Positions 19,686-29,939 of a stretch of DNA of 64,000 nt are shown piece after piece (position 1 is the stretch's first letter; the number at the start of each line of letters is the position of its first letter). A program made the position numbers and the translations under genes. The DNA comes from Pedobacter cryoconitis (GTDB taxonomy: Bacteria; Bacteroidota; Bacteroidia; Sphingobacteriales; Sphingobacteriaceae). Below the pieces are notes generated by a model, which was given only the letters and a program-made list of their open reading frames with translations, was not told the origin of the DNA and did no database searches. The stretch spans positions 2,108,001-2,172,000 of the forward strand of contig NZ_CP014504.1 in NCBI RefSeq assembly GCF_001590605.1, in the 5' to 3' direction.

Positions 19686-22600
19686 TACGCGTTTTCCTTA
19701 TTATTTTCAATAACTAATTTTGGTTTCTTTTTACCTATTGACGCAAAAATTGCATATAGTCCTGGTATAATGATGACTCCGAAAAGTGTTCCGATCAGCA
19801 TACCGCCTACCGCAGCAGTTCCTATGGAACGGTTACCTACAGCACCTGCACCAGTAGCAATACAAAGCGGTATCAACCCGGCAATAAATGCAAATGAGGT
19901 CATTAAAATTGGCCTTAGTCTGGATACAGCTCCGGCTTTTGCGGCCTCTGCTACTGTTGCGCCTTCTCTGCGCTTGAGCTCGGCAAACTCGATAATCAGG
20001 ATTGCATTTTTTCCCAATAGCCCAATGAGCATGACCAGTGATACTTGTGCATAAATATTGTTTTCAAGCCCTGCGAGCTTTAAGGTGAAAAAGGCACCGG
20101 CTATACCTGCAGGAAGTGAGAGCAGCACCGGTAAGGGGAGTAGAAAACTTTCGTATTGTGCAGCGAGCAAAAGATAAACAAATATAAGACAGATGATAAA
20201 AATGTAAATTGCCTGGTTCCCCGAAAGGATCTGTTCCCGGGTCATTCCAGACCATTCGATGCTGAAGCCACGGGGAAGTTTTTCTTTGGCGGTAGCCTCA
20301 ACTGCAGCAATGGCGTCACTACTGCTAAAATCGGCCGAAGCATCTCCATTGATCATCGCCGAAGTATACATATTGTAACGATTGATCTGCTCTGGTCCAA
20401 AAACTCTTTCCAGCTTTACAAATGTAGAATAAGGAATCATTTCACCCCTATCATTTTTAACGTGCAACCGTAAAAGATCATTAGGTTTGCTACGGTATTC
20501 CGGATAAGCCTGAAGCATTACCTTATACATTTGACCGAAACGGATAAAGTTAGTGGCATAATAACTACCTACTAAAGTTTGCAGTGTGCTCATTGCGTTG
20601 TCTATAGAAACACCTTTCTGTGCAGCCATATCCTGGTCAATATGTATCATATACTGCGGAAAATTTGGATCAAAACTCGTAAAGGCTCCTGAAATTGACG
20701 GATGACTTCGCAGCGCTTTTAAGAATTCATTGGTAACCTGGGCAGTTTTATTCAAGTCTTCACTCTTGTTCTTATCCAGGAGTCTCAGTTCAAATCCACT
20801 GGCATTTCCAAAACCAGGTACAGTTGGCGGGGCAAAAAATTCAATCGAGGCATCACTGATTCCCCTGGTTTTTTCTTTTAATGCTGAGATTACTTCCGTT
20901 ACTGTTTCTTTTCGTTTATCCCATGGGGCCAGATTAATCATACCCATACCGTATGATGCTCCTGTTATATCACTCATCAGACTGTACCCCGCAAGTGTAC
21001 TTACATTTTCTACCATTTTAAGGCTGCGCGTGCTTTGTTGTATCTGATCCAGTACTTTTTCTGTTCTTTCTACGGTTGATCCTGGTGGAGTGGTTACATT
21101 TACATAGATCATTCCCTGATCTTCTGTCGGAATAAATCCAGACGGCAGTATTTGACTTCCTGTCCAGGTAGCGATACAAAAGAAAAGGAACAGACAAATA
21201 GTAATAGGTTTACGTCCAATGATATAGCCTATAAGGTGACTAAACTTCTTTTCTGTTTGATCATATCCTTTGTTAAACAGTTTGAAGAATCTGCCCATCA
21301 GGCCCTTACCAGCAGTGTTTCCTTCCTGGTGTTTGAGCATAATTGCACATAAAGCTGGTGTTAACGTTAATGCATTAATTCCAGAAATGACAATGGCAAT
21401 AGCTAGTGTAAGTGAAAACTGCCGGTAAAAAACACCCACAGGTCCTGACAGGAAGGCTACCGGAATAAATACAGCAGACATCACCATGGTAATAGCTATG
21501 ATAGCACCACCAATTTCTTTCATTGCAGCAATAGTTGCCTCCATTGGCGGCAGGTGCTCTTCGCTCATTTTCACATGCACAGCCTCTACCACAACAATCG
21601 CATTATCCACCACAATACCGATTGCCAGAACAAGCGCAAACAGCGTAAGTATATTGATGGAGAAACCCAATATTTGTAAAAAGGCCAAAGTACTAATGAG
21701 CGCCACTGGTACTGCTAATGCAGGAATCAGGGTACTTCTGAAATCTTGTAAAAAGATATATACCACGATAAATACCAGGATAAAGGCCTCCACAAGTGTG
21801 CGGAGTACTTCATGAATACTGGCATCCAAAAAACGGGAAACATCGTAAGCAAAATTATATTCCATTCCTGGTGGAAAACTGGTACCTTTTAATTCGGCCA
21901 TTTTCTCCTTGATATTGTCAATAACCTCACTGGCATTTGAGCCAGGCCTTTGTTTAATCATAATCGAGGCAGAAGGCTTGCCATCTGTTTTGGAGACCAT
22001 ATCATAACTTACGGTCCCGAATTCGATATCCGCTATATCTTTTAACCTAACTAAAGCACCATTTTTTTCAGCTTTTAAAACAAGGTTTTCATAGTCTTCC
22101 TTGCTGTTAAATTTTCCTGTATATTTTAAAACGTATTGTTTTACTTCAGTTCCTTTTCCAGAATTTTCACCGGCAACACCGGGTGCCGCTTCAATATTCT
22201 GTTTACGCATGGTGCTGATGACTTCATCTGCAGATATATTATGAGATAACATCCTGTCTGGCTTCAGCCATACCCTCATAGAATAATCTCTGGCACCCAT
22301 AATATCTACAAAACCAACCCCATCTATGCGTTTTAGTTCTTGAAGAACATTGATATCTGCGAAATTGTAAATGAATTCCTCGCTCATATCTTTATCATTA
22401 CTGGTCACATTCAGATAAAGCAACATACTGTTTACTTCCTTTTCTGTAGTTACACCCGCTTTGATAACTTCTTCTGGTAGTTCATCCAATACCGTAGTCA
22501 CCCTGTTCTGCACGTTTACTGCAGCCTGGTCGGGATCTGTTCCAACATTAAAGAAAACTTGTATTAATGTTACGCCATTGTTGCTGCTTACAGAGTTCAT

Positions 22601-22831
22601 GTAAGTCATTCCAGGAACACCATTGATGGCTTTTTCAAGCGGAGTAGCGACGGCTTTGGCACATACTTCTGCGTTTGCTCCATTGTAACTTGCTGTAACG
22701 ACTACGGATGGCGGAACAATATCGGGGAATTGCGTAATGGGCAGCGAAAAAAATGCGAGCACACCCAGCAGAATTAAGGAGAGAGAGATAACCAGTGACA
22801 ATACTGGCCTTCTAATAAATGTTTCAACCAT
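19685..22831 (-). CDS. RND multidrug efflux permease (HAE1/AcrB type)
   Basis: The inner-membrane drug:proton antiporter, 1048 residues, full AcrB length, with twelve expected membrane segments and two large periplasmic loops. Seen motifs: ITQFPDIVPPSVVVTASYNG near the start, QVFFNVGTDPDQAAVNVQNR, and in TM4 LAIGIVVDNAIVVVEAV. In AcrB this position is Asp-Asp (407/408); here it is Asp409-Asn410. The N-terminus MVETFIRRPVLS is typical. It takes substrates from the periplasm or inner-membrane leaflet and passes them to the outer-membrane channel. Second gene of the operon, 76 bp after the adaptor gene. Confidence 0.96.
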   Translation of the reverse strand: MVETFIRRPVLSLVISLSLILLGVLAFFSLPITQFPDIVPPSVVVTASYNGANAEVCAKAVATPLEKAINGVPGMTYMNSVSSNNGVTLIQVFFNVGTDPDQAAVNVQNRVTTVLDELPEEVIKAGVTTEKEVNSMLLYLNVTSNDKDMSEEFIYNFADINVLQELKRIDGVGFVDIMGARDYSMRVWLKPDRMLSHNISADEVISTMRKQNIEAAPGVAGENSGKGTEVKQYVLKYTGKFNSKEDYENLVLKAEKNGALVRLKDIADIEFGTVSYDMVSKTDGKPSASIMIKQRPGSNASEVIDNIKEKMAELKGTSFPPGMEYNFAYDVSRFLDASIHEVLRTLVEAFILVFIVVYIFLQDFRSTLIPALAVPVALISTLAFLQILGFSINILTLFALVLAIGIVVDNAIVVVEAVHVKMSEEHLPPMEATIAAMKEIGGAIIAITMVMSAVFIPVAFLSGPVGVFYRQFSLTLAIAIVISGINALTLTPALCAIMLKHQEGNTAGKGLMGRFFKLFNKGYDQTEKKFSHLIGYIIGRKPITICLFLFFCIATWTGSQILPSGFIPTEDQGMIYVNVTTPPGSTVERTEKVLDQIQQSTRSLKMVENVSTLAGYSLMSDITGASYGMGMINLAPWDKRKETVTEVISALKEKTRGISDASIEFFAPPTVPGFGNASGFELRLLDKNKSEDLNKTAQVTNEFLKALRSHPSISGAFTSFDPNFPQYMIHIDQDMAAQKGVSIDNAMSTLQTLVGSYYATNFIRFGQMYKVMLQAYPEYRSKPNDLLRLHVKNDRGEMIPYSTFVKLERVFGPEQINRYNMYTSAMINGDASADFSSSDAIAAVEATAKEKLPRGFSIEWSGMTREQILSGNQAIYIFIICLIFVYLLLAAQYESFLLPLPVLLSLPAGIAGAFFTLKLAGLENNIYAQVSLVMLIGLLGKNAILIIEFAELKRREGATVAEAAKAGAVSRLRPILMTSFAFIAGLIPLCIATGAGAVGNRSIGTAAVGGMLIGTLFGVIIIPGLYAIFASIGKKKPKLVIENNKENA

Positions 22832-22907
22832 TTTTCTTTAATTATAAAATGCAGCAGCTTACCCTGTGTTATACAAGGAAATTAGCCAGGATGATATGTT
22901 AGTTGTA

Positions 22908-24026
22908 CTATTTTTTTGCGGAAAGGCTATTGGATTTATTAAATACCGGGGTAATGGTAACACCATCTTTGATATTCTGTATACCCTCGTAGACGATATT
23001 TTCGCCAGCTTTTAGTCCGCTGCTTACCACATAATATTCAGCAAGCTTCATTTTAGGTACAAAACTTTTCATTTTCACTGTATTCTTTTCATCAACCACA
23101 AACACGTAGTTTTTGTCCTGAATTTCAAAGACAGACTTTTGAGGTACTAATAGGCTGCCTTCCAGTTTAGATATCAATTGCACTTTACCAGAAGCACCGT
23201 GTTTGAGTATGCGATCTGGATTGGGAAACATTGCCCTGTAGGCAATTGAACCAGTGCTTCCAGAGAAACTGCTCTCCTGCGTTTGTATTTTGCCTTTGAG
23301 CGGATAAGTATTACCGTCTGAAAGTATCAGTGCAGTTTCTGCATGTGTAGAAAAATGTCCCTTACCGGTACGCATAAATTGAAGATATTCATTTTCTGAG
23401 ATATCAAAATAGGCATACATATTACGGCTATCGGACAATGTTGTCAATAGTGCTCCTTCACTCACCAGACTACCAGTTTTTAAAGGTATACGGTCTATAA
23501 CACCTTCAAATGGTGCGCGGACGGATAAATAGGAAAGTTTTTGCTTGGCATCATCAATGATTGACAAGGCTTCGCTCGCTTTAGCTTCAGCTTCTGCAAG
23601 GCGGGCCGTTCCCAGTGTCAGTTCTGATTTAGATATAACTTTTTTATCTACCAGAGTTTTAATCCGCCCGAGTTCGACCTCGGCAATCTTTACGGATGAA
23701 TTAGCGCTGGCTAATTGTGATTTAGCCTGGCTTAGCTTAATCAAGTATTCTTTGTCGTTCATTTTAAAAAGCAGCTGTCCTTTTTTTACTTGCTGCCCTT
23801 CATCAACCAGTATTTGTTCAATAAAGCCTTGTACTCTGGCCCTGATTTCTATATTACGGACAGCCTGAATGTCTGCAACATAATTAAGTGCAAGAGCGGT
23901 ATCAACTATTTTTAATTTGACAACAGGGATTTCCGTTAATTTCTCCTCCTTAGTTTTGGCGCTGTTAGTGGAGCATGCCTGGGTAACTACCATCACAAAT
24001 ATGATGAATATCCAATTTAATTTCAT
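22908..24026 (-). CDS. RND periplasmic adaptor (membrane fusion) lipoprotein
   Basis: The 372-residue adaptor that joins permease and outer-membrane channel. A lipoprotein signal at VVTQACSTNS (Cys18) anchors it. Domains in order: barrel-sandwich half (VRNIEIRARVQGFIEQILVD), alpha-hairpin coiled coil (about residues 95-165), second lipoyl half (LSYLSVRAPFEGVIDRIPL), beta barrel and membrane-proximal domain. It is the first gene of the operon. The upstream gap of about 190 bp should hold the promoter, and a MarR-type remnant lies further upstream. Confidence 0.95.
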   Translation of the reverse strand: MKLNWIFIIFVMVVTQACSTNSAKTKEEKLTEIPVVKLKIVDTALALNYVADIQAVRNIEIRARVQGFIEQILVDEGQQVKKGQLLFKMNDKEYLIKLSQAKSQLASANSSVKIAEVELGRIKTLVDKKVISKSELTLGTARLAEAEAKASEALSIIDDAKQKLSYLSVRAPFEGVIDRIPLKTGSLVSEGALLTTLSDSRNMYAYFDISENEYLQFMRTGKGHFSTHAETALILSDGNTYPLKGKIQTQESSFSGSTGSIAYRAMFPNPDRILKHGASGKVQLISKLEGSLLVPQKSVFEIQDKNYVFVVDEKNTVKMKSFVPKMKLAEYYVVSSGLKAGENIVYEGIQNIKDGVTITPVFNKSNSLSAKK

Positions 24027-24220
24027 TAAGTATATATCGTTATTATAAGTACTGAAGCTTAGCTATGCGCCGGGCATATTTCATCCGCGATGCTATATCA
24101 AAGCTTCGTTTTTTCGTTTCTAAATTTCATACAAAGTACTGGGCCAGCCCTATAATTGTTATAGAGTGATTCAGTATACCTCCTGTTTTCAACAGGAGAA
24201 AGAATAATTTTAATGAGAAT

Positions 24221-24622
24221 CTAGAAGACCGAAAGCCTGTATAGGAAAGATAGTTGCTCCGAAACGAAATAAGGAGATTCGTAATTCAGTTTAACAAATG
24301 AGTTCAGATACCGGATATACTGTAACTCTTTAACATAGGGAGAATGGTCGTCATTTCCCTCTATCAGATGTTTAAACTTTTTGCGATAGCTTGTAACTTT
24401 TCCTCTTACTGAGGAAGTAGTTTGACGCAGCAGGTCATTTTGATGGAAGAGTATATCTGCCGTGTTAAAACTTGACTGCAAAATCTCCGAACGCAGAGAT
24501 ATTTTTTTTGTGACCGTAGTTTTAAAATCACCAGTACTTATTACAAGCAAGAGCAGCGATGCAAGAAACCCAAGGCTCCACATTCTTGATTGTTTATACC
24601 TAAATATGATTTTAAAGTCCAT
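24221..24622 (-). CDS. Small membrane protein of unknown function
   Basis: A 133-residue protein with a charged N-terminus (MDFKIIFRYKQSRMWS), one hydrophobic segment (about residues 16-30, LGFLASLLLLVIS), and a basic, largely helical remainder ending FVSEQLSFLYRLSVF. I do not recognise a family. It overlaps the MarR remnant by 11 bases and lies between it and the RND operon on the same strand. It may be a true small gene or a part of the rearranged stretch. Confidence 0.45.
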   Translation of the reverse strand: MDFKIIFRYKQSRMWSLGFLASLLLLVISTGDFKTTVTKKISLRSEILQSSFNTADILFHQNDLLRQTTSSVRGKVTSYRKKFKHLIEGNDDHSPYVKELQYIRYLNSFVKLNYESPYFVSEQLSFLYRLSVF

Positions 24623-24797
24623 AGATACTTAATCGTGTGTCGCAAATATACAATCCTTTGCCCCGCAAATATAATTTGAGTTGTAACAGACTTGTAACAG
24701 TAGCCAGATTATCTGTCGGGTGCTCCTGGCGGGTAATAAAATTCTTCCCTTCCAGTGTTCTCAATACCTTTGATACCATCATCTTAACAATAATCAT
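24612..24797 (-). pseudogene. MarR family regulator fragment
   Basis: The segment MVSKVLRTLEGKNFITRQEH with the following PTDNLATVTSL is the recognition helix and wing of MarR regulators (compare 'SxVLRTLExKGxIxRxxHPTDxRA'). The first helices and the C-terminal dimer part are missing, and after the wing the reading no longer fits. The start overlaps the end of the histidine kinase. It sits upstream of the RND operon on the same strand, so it may be the relic of the pump's former repressor. Confidence 0.6.
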
Positions 24798-27001
24798 TCT
24801 ACAAAAGGTATAGTAAAATAAAACACACTCCCTATGCCTAAATTACTATTTACCCATATTTTCCCTCCATGCCTCAATACAAAATCAACTACAAGATTTA
24901 ATCCAAGTCCTGTTCCTTTTTCTCCGTTTGTACCATAAGTAGTATAATTTGATTTACTGTTAAGGAGTTCCAAAACTTTCTCTGCTGGAACTCCAATCCC
25001 ATTGTCAGCTACAGAAAAGAGCATATCATTTCCTTTTTTTAATACATTGATAGTTATTTCTCCTCCAGTATGTGAAAATTTGATAGCATTGGAGAGTAAA
25101 TTTCTCACTATAGTTTCCAGCATTTCTTTATCTGCATAGATGCCCAGTCCTGGCTCTATTTGGTGTACTATCCGAATAGATTTCTTATTGGCCATTGGCA
25201 ACACATTATGTGCTGATCTTTCTATAAGATTTGAAATATCAGCAATTTCCACAGGATGAAAACCAATCGCATTAAATTGCGACTTTGCCCAGATCAGCAG
25301 CCCTTCTAAAAGTTCATTTGCATTCGATAATTCTTGCTTGATCATAGAGAGATGCAGGTGAATATCATCAACTGAAATTAAATAAAGATCAGCTAGTGTC
25401 ATTTCTAAAAGCTCCAGACTACTTGAAATTGGATTTCTAAGATCATGACCAATAATGGAAAGAAGCTTGTTCTTCTGCTCATTTGATGCAGTTAACTCCA
25501 AATTCAATGCTTTCAATGCATTCTCCTGAAACTTCCTGGCTGTTACATCTCTCATACTACCTTCAGTGCCAGCAATCCGGCCATCTTCTAAAATTAATCT
25601 GGCATTCACAGATACATATCTTAATTCCTTATCTGCTGTTTTTAGTCTAACCTCAAAATCGATTACTGTTCCATCATTTTTCAAACTATTGATAATCCTT
25701 GTTCTATCTTGAGGATAATAGTAAAAATCAGAAACAGGCTGACCAATAATGGCCTCTCTGGAAAAGCCGGAATATTGAAGAATTGACGGGCTGATTTCAG
25801 TTACTAATCCAGCTTGATCAGCTTGATAAAATACGTCTTGTACATTTTCAAATATAGAACGGTATTTCTTTTCGCTTTGCTTCAGGTCACCTTCAATTTC
25901 TTTTCTTTTCGTGATGTCTTCAATCTGTGATACATAATGAAGTGCCCTGCCCTGGCTATCTTTTAACATCGTTGCCGCAATTACGACCCAGATGATATCG
26001 CCATTTTTATGAATATACCGCTTTTCAACTTTAAGACTTTCGGTAACATTATTAGCAAGATCAATAAGTTTGGCAATACTTTCCGGTAAATCGTCCGGAT
26101 GTGTAATATCCTGTATACACATAGACTGCAATTCTTGTTCAGTATATCCTGTTATCAGACATAAACTAGCATTAACACGTTTCCAGCATCCTTCAGGAGA
26201 GATTAAAGCCATCCCCACCAAAGAGTGTTCAAATGCCCGGCGAAATTGTTCTTCACTCTGGTACAGATTTTCTTCAAGTTGTTTATGTTTCGTTATATTA
26301 AAACAAACAGCTCCTACTAAACTCATATTTCCTGAAGAATCTAAAAAAGGAAATTTGAACGTCATAAAGTATTGAGGAAAACCATCCTGGTCACGAATAG
26401 TTTGTTGAAATTCTTTATTTTTCTTTGTTTTCAGGATTTCTGAGTTATTAAGGAACGCATCTGCTGCCACATCATAACCGAAAATGTCTCTTTTATTTTT
26501 ACCTATTACTGTAGACGGAAGATGATGCGTATTTAAAAAATGTTTATTTGCATAGGTTAAAACATTAGCTGAATTAGTGATCCAGCAAAGACCAGGTATA
26601 TAGTCCATAAAAACACGAAATTGTGCCTCTTGATGCTTACTGCTTTTTATTTCTGTAATATTTTCACAATATAAGACAAACCCTCCGCAGCCTGATGTAC
26701 TTGCAGTCCATTGATTAATTTGCCATTTGATCCAGATCTTGCTTTGATCAGCAGGATCGATCCTCTTTGTTTCTCCCTGGTAATTAATACCAAGCAGACA
26801 ATTATCAAAAATCTCCTGCCACTTGTGACTATTCACAGGGAATAGCTCACTATGCAATTTGCCAACGACTTGCACCCCTTCAAGCCCATTGATGACCAGC
26901 CATTGATTAGACACAGCCTGGAATCTCCTATCTAAGTCTAAAATAGCCATGGAGACCGGGCTATTGTTTAAAATATTATTTAAATCAGCGAAAGAAAGCA
27001 T
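24794..27001 (-). CDS. Multi-PAS sensor histidine kinase
   Basis: A 735-residue soluble kinase. Five PAS/PAC repeats can be followed: about residues 5-115, 125-240, 250-370, 375-495 and a short linker. Then the HisKA domain has IIGHDLRNPISSSLELLEMT (phospho-acceptor His of GHDLRNP at about 517), and the ATPase domain has LLSNAIKFSHTGGEI (N box), VADNGIGVPAEKV (G1) and GEKGTGLGLNLVVDFV (G2). It is complete and looks active. No receiver domain or response regulator gene is adjacent, so the partner is elsewhere. The start is ATG at 27001. Confidence 0.95.
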   Translation of the reverse strand: MLSFADLNNILNNSPVSMAILDLDRRFQAVSNQWLVINGLEGVQVVGKLHSELFPVNSHKWQEIFDNCLLGINYQGETKRIDPADQSKIWIKWQINQWTASTSGCGGFVLYCENITEIKSSKHQEAQFRVFMDYIPGLCWITNSANVLTYANKHFLNTHHLPSTVIGKNKRDIFGYDVAADAFLNNSEILKTKKNKEFQQTIRDQDGFPQYFMTFKFPFLDSSGNMSLVGAVCFNITKHKQLEENLYQSEEQFRRAFEHSLVGMALISPEGCWKRVNASLCLITGYTEQELQSMCIQDITHPDDLPESIAKLIDLANNVTESLKVEKRYIHKNGDIIWVVIAATMLKDSQGRALHYVSQIEDITKRKEIEGDLKQSEKKYRSIFENVQDVFYQADQAGLVTEISPSILQYSGFSREAIIGQPVSDFYYYPQDRTRIINSLKNDGTVIDFEVRLKTADKELRYVSVNARLILEDGRIAGTEGSMRDVTARKFQENALKALNLELTASNEQKNKLLSIIGHDLRNPISSSLELLEMTLADLYLISVDDIHLHLSMIKQELSNANELLEGLLIWAKSQFNAIGFHPVEIADISNLIERSAHNVLPMANKKSIRIVHQIEPGLGIYADKEMLETIVRNLLSNAIKFSHTGGEITINVLKKGNDMLFSVADNGIGVPAEKVLELLNSKSNYTTYGTNGEKGTGLGLNLVVDFVLRHGGKIWVNSNLGIGSVFYFTIPFVE

Positions 27002-27533
27002 AATTTACAAATCAATTAATTTTTAATTAAAATTACATCTGGTCAATAATCTGAAAAGTTAAACATAAGCCTAAATTTATTTGAGATCGTTTATGATTTC
27101 AGATACTTAATAAGGCACTTAAGACCAAAAAAATAACATTTCAGAGATAAAAACTATATATTAAACAATATAACGCTTTAATTCTTTAGTGTTACATTAT
27201 ACCAACATACGTAAAAAATAGATTCTGGTTTGTTATTTAATATTTAAAACTTTTAATATATTATTTTTGTTAAATAACCAGAAAACGTCAGTTATTTCAT
27301 TAAAAACGAAATACTATTATCATAACCAAATATCACACGAATTGTTGTTTTGATTAAAAATGATTAAACTTTCTTAAAAAAAAGGTTGTTTTTACTTAAA
27401 AACACAAACAATCAGTTTTCCGATACTAATTAGCTTATTATAGTATAGCTATACATTTAATATTCAATGCGCGTTCAGCTACTATTTTCCTATGCCTGTA
27501 AGCTTATTTATAAAAAATACTATTCAATAATTT
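27002..27533. other. AT-rich divergent intergenic region
   Basis: About 530 bp between the kinase (leftward) and the PAS protein (rightward). Very AT-rich, with no repeat or RNA structure that I could recognise. It should contain both promoters. Confidence 0.5.
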
Positions 27534-28916
27534 ATGGACTTTCGAAATAACCTTTATAAAGATACCTTCCAGCTGAGCCCACAGCCAATGTGGATTTATG
27601 ATATCGACACCTTACGTTTTCTTGAAGTCAATGAAGCTGCTATACGCCATTATGGATATTCCAGAGAAGATTTTCTAAGCATGACTATCAAAGAAATAAG
27701 GCCAAAAGATACTATCCGTAAATTTGAGCTGGCTATGGAGAATGTTCACAGGTATAAAGAGCGTTTCACGAACAAACGCTATAAACACTTAAAAAAAAAC
27801 GGGGATATTATTTCTGTCGAGATTAAGAGTAATCTATTTGAATTAGATGGAAGGTCCGTTGAACTTATAATCGCTACTGATATAACTTCACAGTTACAAT
27901 ATGAACAAGCAGCAAAAAGATTAGAAGAAACGCTGCTCCTCAGTGAAAACAGATTTAAAGCACTCGTACAAGCAGGATCAGATTTAACAGCTGTAATCGA
28001 TATGGACGGAAAATATAAGTTTCTAAGTGAAAGCTGTATCAGTTTGCTTAAACTATATCCCGAAAAAATGACAGGTAAAATTGCCTATGATTATATACAC
28101 CCCGAAGACCGGGAAAGAGTTAGAGAACAGATAAATTCTTTGCTTGAAGTTGAAAGGATTCACATAGAACCTTTTAGGTTCCTGAATGGCGATCATGAAT
28201 GGCGATGGCTAACTACTACCGCAAGAAATATGCTAGGAGATCCCGCTATTTTAGGTATTGTGACAAATTCTACTGACGTAACTGAACTAATCAATAAAAA
28301 TGAAGAACTAAAGCTAAGCAATGACAGGTATAAGTTAATGCTTAGAGCAGCAGATGAAGCTATCTGCGATTGGGATATTGAAAATGATATAGCTAATTGG
28401 AGTGTGGGTTTTAATGAAATTTTTGGTTATAATCTGGACGTTTATAATAATACATTATGGTCTGACAATATCTTTCCTGAGGATAAGGAACAAGCTTTAA
28501 AAGAGTTAAATGATGCAGTAAAAAATCCAGAAACAGAAGTGCTGCATTCTGAATACCGATTTTTTAAAGCAAATAGAGAAGTTGCTGTTATCCATTATAG
28601 AGGCATATTTCTGCGGGATAAAGACGGAAATGCAATTAGAGCTATTGGCTCTTACAGAGATATTACAGCTTATAAAGAGACCATCTCCCGGGTGCAAAGA
28701 CAGACTATGCAATTGCAGGAAATTGCATGGACACAATCCCATAAAATCAGAGACTCTCTCGCGAAAATAATTGGATTAGTTGACTTGCTCAAGAATGAAG
28801 ATTTTACCACCGATTCTCAAAAAGAGATTTTAAATTATTTAAATGAATCCGCAACTGAACTGGATAAAGGAATCAGAAATATAGTAAGTATCGCCTATAC
28901 TTTAGATAAATCTTAA
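27534..28916 (+). CDS. Three-PAS protein ending in a lone DHp-like hairpin
   Basis: A 460-residue protein with three PAS/PAC domains (about residues 5-125, 140-255, 265-385; PQPMWIYDIDTLRFLEVNEA opens the first), then a short coiled coil and IAWTQSHKIRDSLAKIIGLV. The QSHxIRxxLA segment matches the H-box of Bacteroidota PAS kinases, but the protein ends about 60 residues later with no ATPase domain. The next gene, DUF4385, starts 16 bp downstream. It could pass or accept phosphoryl groups or act as a dominant partner of a complete kinase such as the divergent neighbour at 24794-27001. Confidence 0.88.
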   Translation: MDFRNNLYKDTFQLSPQPMWIYDIDTLRFLEVNEAAIRHYGYSREDFLSMTIKEIRPKDTIRKFELAMENVHRYKERFTNKRYKHLKKNGDIISVEIKSNLFELDGRSVELIIATDITSQLQYEQAAKRLEETLLLSENRFKALVQAGSDLTAVIDMDGKYKFLSESCISLLKLYPEKMTGKIAYDYIHPEDRERVREQINSLLEVERIHIEPFRFLNGDHEWRWLTTTARNMLGDPAILGIVTNSTDVTELINKNEELKLSNDRYKLMLRAADEAICDWDIENDIANWSVGFNEIFGYNLDVYNNTLWSDNIFPEDKEQALKELNDAVKNPETEVLHSEYRFFKANREVAVIHYRGIFLRDKDGNAIRAIGSYRDITAYKETISRVQRQTMQLQEIAWTQSHKIRDSLAKIIGLVDLLKNEDFTTDSQKEILNYLNESATELDKGIRNIVSIAYTLDKS

Positions 28917-28932
28917 TACCCGATTATTTAGC

Positions 28933-29421
28933 ATGACCAGGCAACGAAAACCCACCTACCTTAATTTTGATAAGGAAAGCTATCCCTGGAAACCAGACAT
29001 AGACTATCGGGAAAATCCGGAAGCCTACAGCGTGGGAAAAGGAGAACAAGGTGTATTAATCTGCGAACCCTACAAAGCAGAGATCGGAAGCCACTGGCGT
29101 TTTAAAACTCCAGAAATTGCGAGCAAGAGCAGTGAGGAAATATTTATCCTTTTCCAGGAATATATGAACAACAATGATTTCGTGGGCGCAGACATGGCCA
29201 GGAAATTCCTGCAAATGGGCTACACTCGTGCCAGACGTTATGCAAACTACAAAGGCGGAAAAAAATATGACAAGGAAAACGATTATGCCCAGCTGGAGCG
29301 CGGAACAGGGGAAACAGAAAAAGCAGCATCAGCAGCCATCTTTTATAAAAAATGGAAAGCTGCTGAAGCCGATATAAAATATGCTAAAATGAAGTCAGCA
29401 TGGAAAAAAGAGCGGGGTTAA
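28933..29421 (+). CDS. DUF4385 family protein
   Basis: A 162-residue protein with the family's start (NFDKESYPWKPDIDYRENPE) and the conserved DFVGADMARKFLQMGYTRAR near residue 80. DUF4385 has no known function; it is a small cytoplasmic protein with a basic, Lys-rich C-terminus. The start ATG lies 16 bp after the PAS gene, so the two may be cotranscribed. It shares TTAA stops with the convergent gene at 29418. Confidence 0.85.
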   Translation: MTRQRKPTYLNFDKESYPWKPDIDYRENPEAYSVGKGEQGVLICEPYKAEIGSHWRFKTPEIASKSSEEIFILFQEYMNNNDFVGADMARKFLQMGYTRARRYANYKGGKKYDKENDYAQLERGTGETEKAASAAIFYKKWKAAEADIKYAKMKSAWKKERG

Positions 29422-29711
29422 CCGGCTTTCAAAGTCAAAAATTCCACCAGGTGCTGTTCCAGCAATTCGGTGTTATAAGTTCCCTCAGTTGTATGATCTG
29501 TGAGCTCCAAACTATTATCGCCTACGGTAACAGTATAAGCATTACCTTCAATAATTTCCGGGAAACTGATGTTGACAATGTCTGAGACATGAGCAAACTC
29601 AACTGCCAGGTTACTCCCCAATTTTTCATTTACATAAGCAGGAAATTCAGTTTTTAAAAGATCAAATAAGCTTTCAGAACTTAATGGTTGTACGTTGTTT
29701 ATAGAAATCAT
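29418..29711 (-). CDS. Hypothetical protein
   Basis: From the ATG at 29711 it encodes 97 residues (MISINNVQPLSSESLFDLLK... to VEFLTLKAG), acidic, mixed alpha/beta, with no signal or membrane segment. The frame stays open and codon-like for about 40 more codons upstream (SNHTLFADLVILAAYERVNG) until a TAG near 29835, without an ATG. It may therefore be the 3' part of a larger, broken gene or use an unusual start. I do not recognise a family. Confidence 0.5.
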   Translation of the reverse strand: MISINNVQPLSSESLFDLLKTEFPAYVNEKLGSNLAVEFAHVSDIVNISFPEIIEGNAYTVTVGDNSLELTDHTTEGTYNTELLEQHLVEFLTLKAG

Positions 29712-29939
29712 ATGTTTTTTTTCATAAGCATCCAATAATGGTGCCCCAAAATCCAAACAGCCATTTACCCTTTCATATGCAGCTAAAATGACCAGGTCTG
29801 CAAAAAGTGTATGATTTGAACGAATAACTGCCTAAAAGAATATTATCCGGTAATTAACAAAATTTAAATAGTCTCTTAAACTTTTTCGTCATTTGTTTAT
29901 CTTAGTTTTAACGAAAACTAATTAGTCCGATCAATAACT

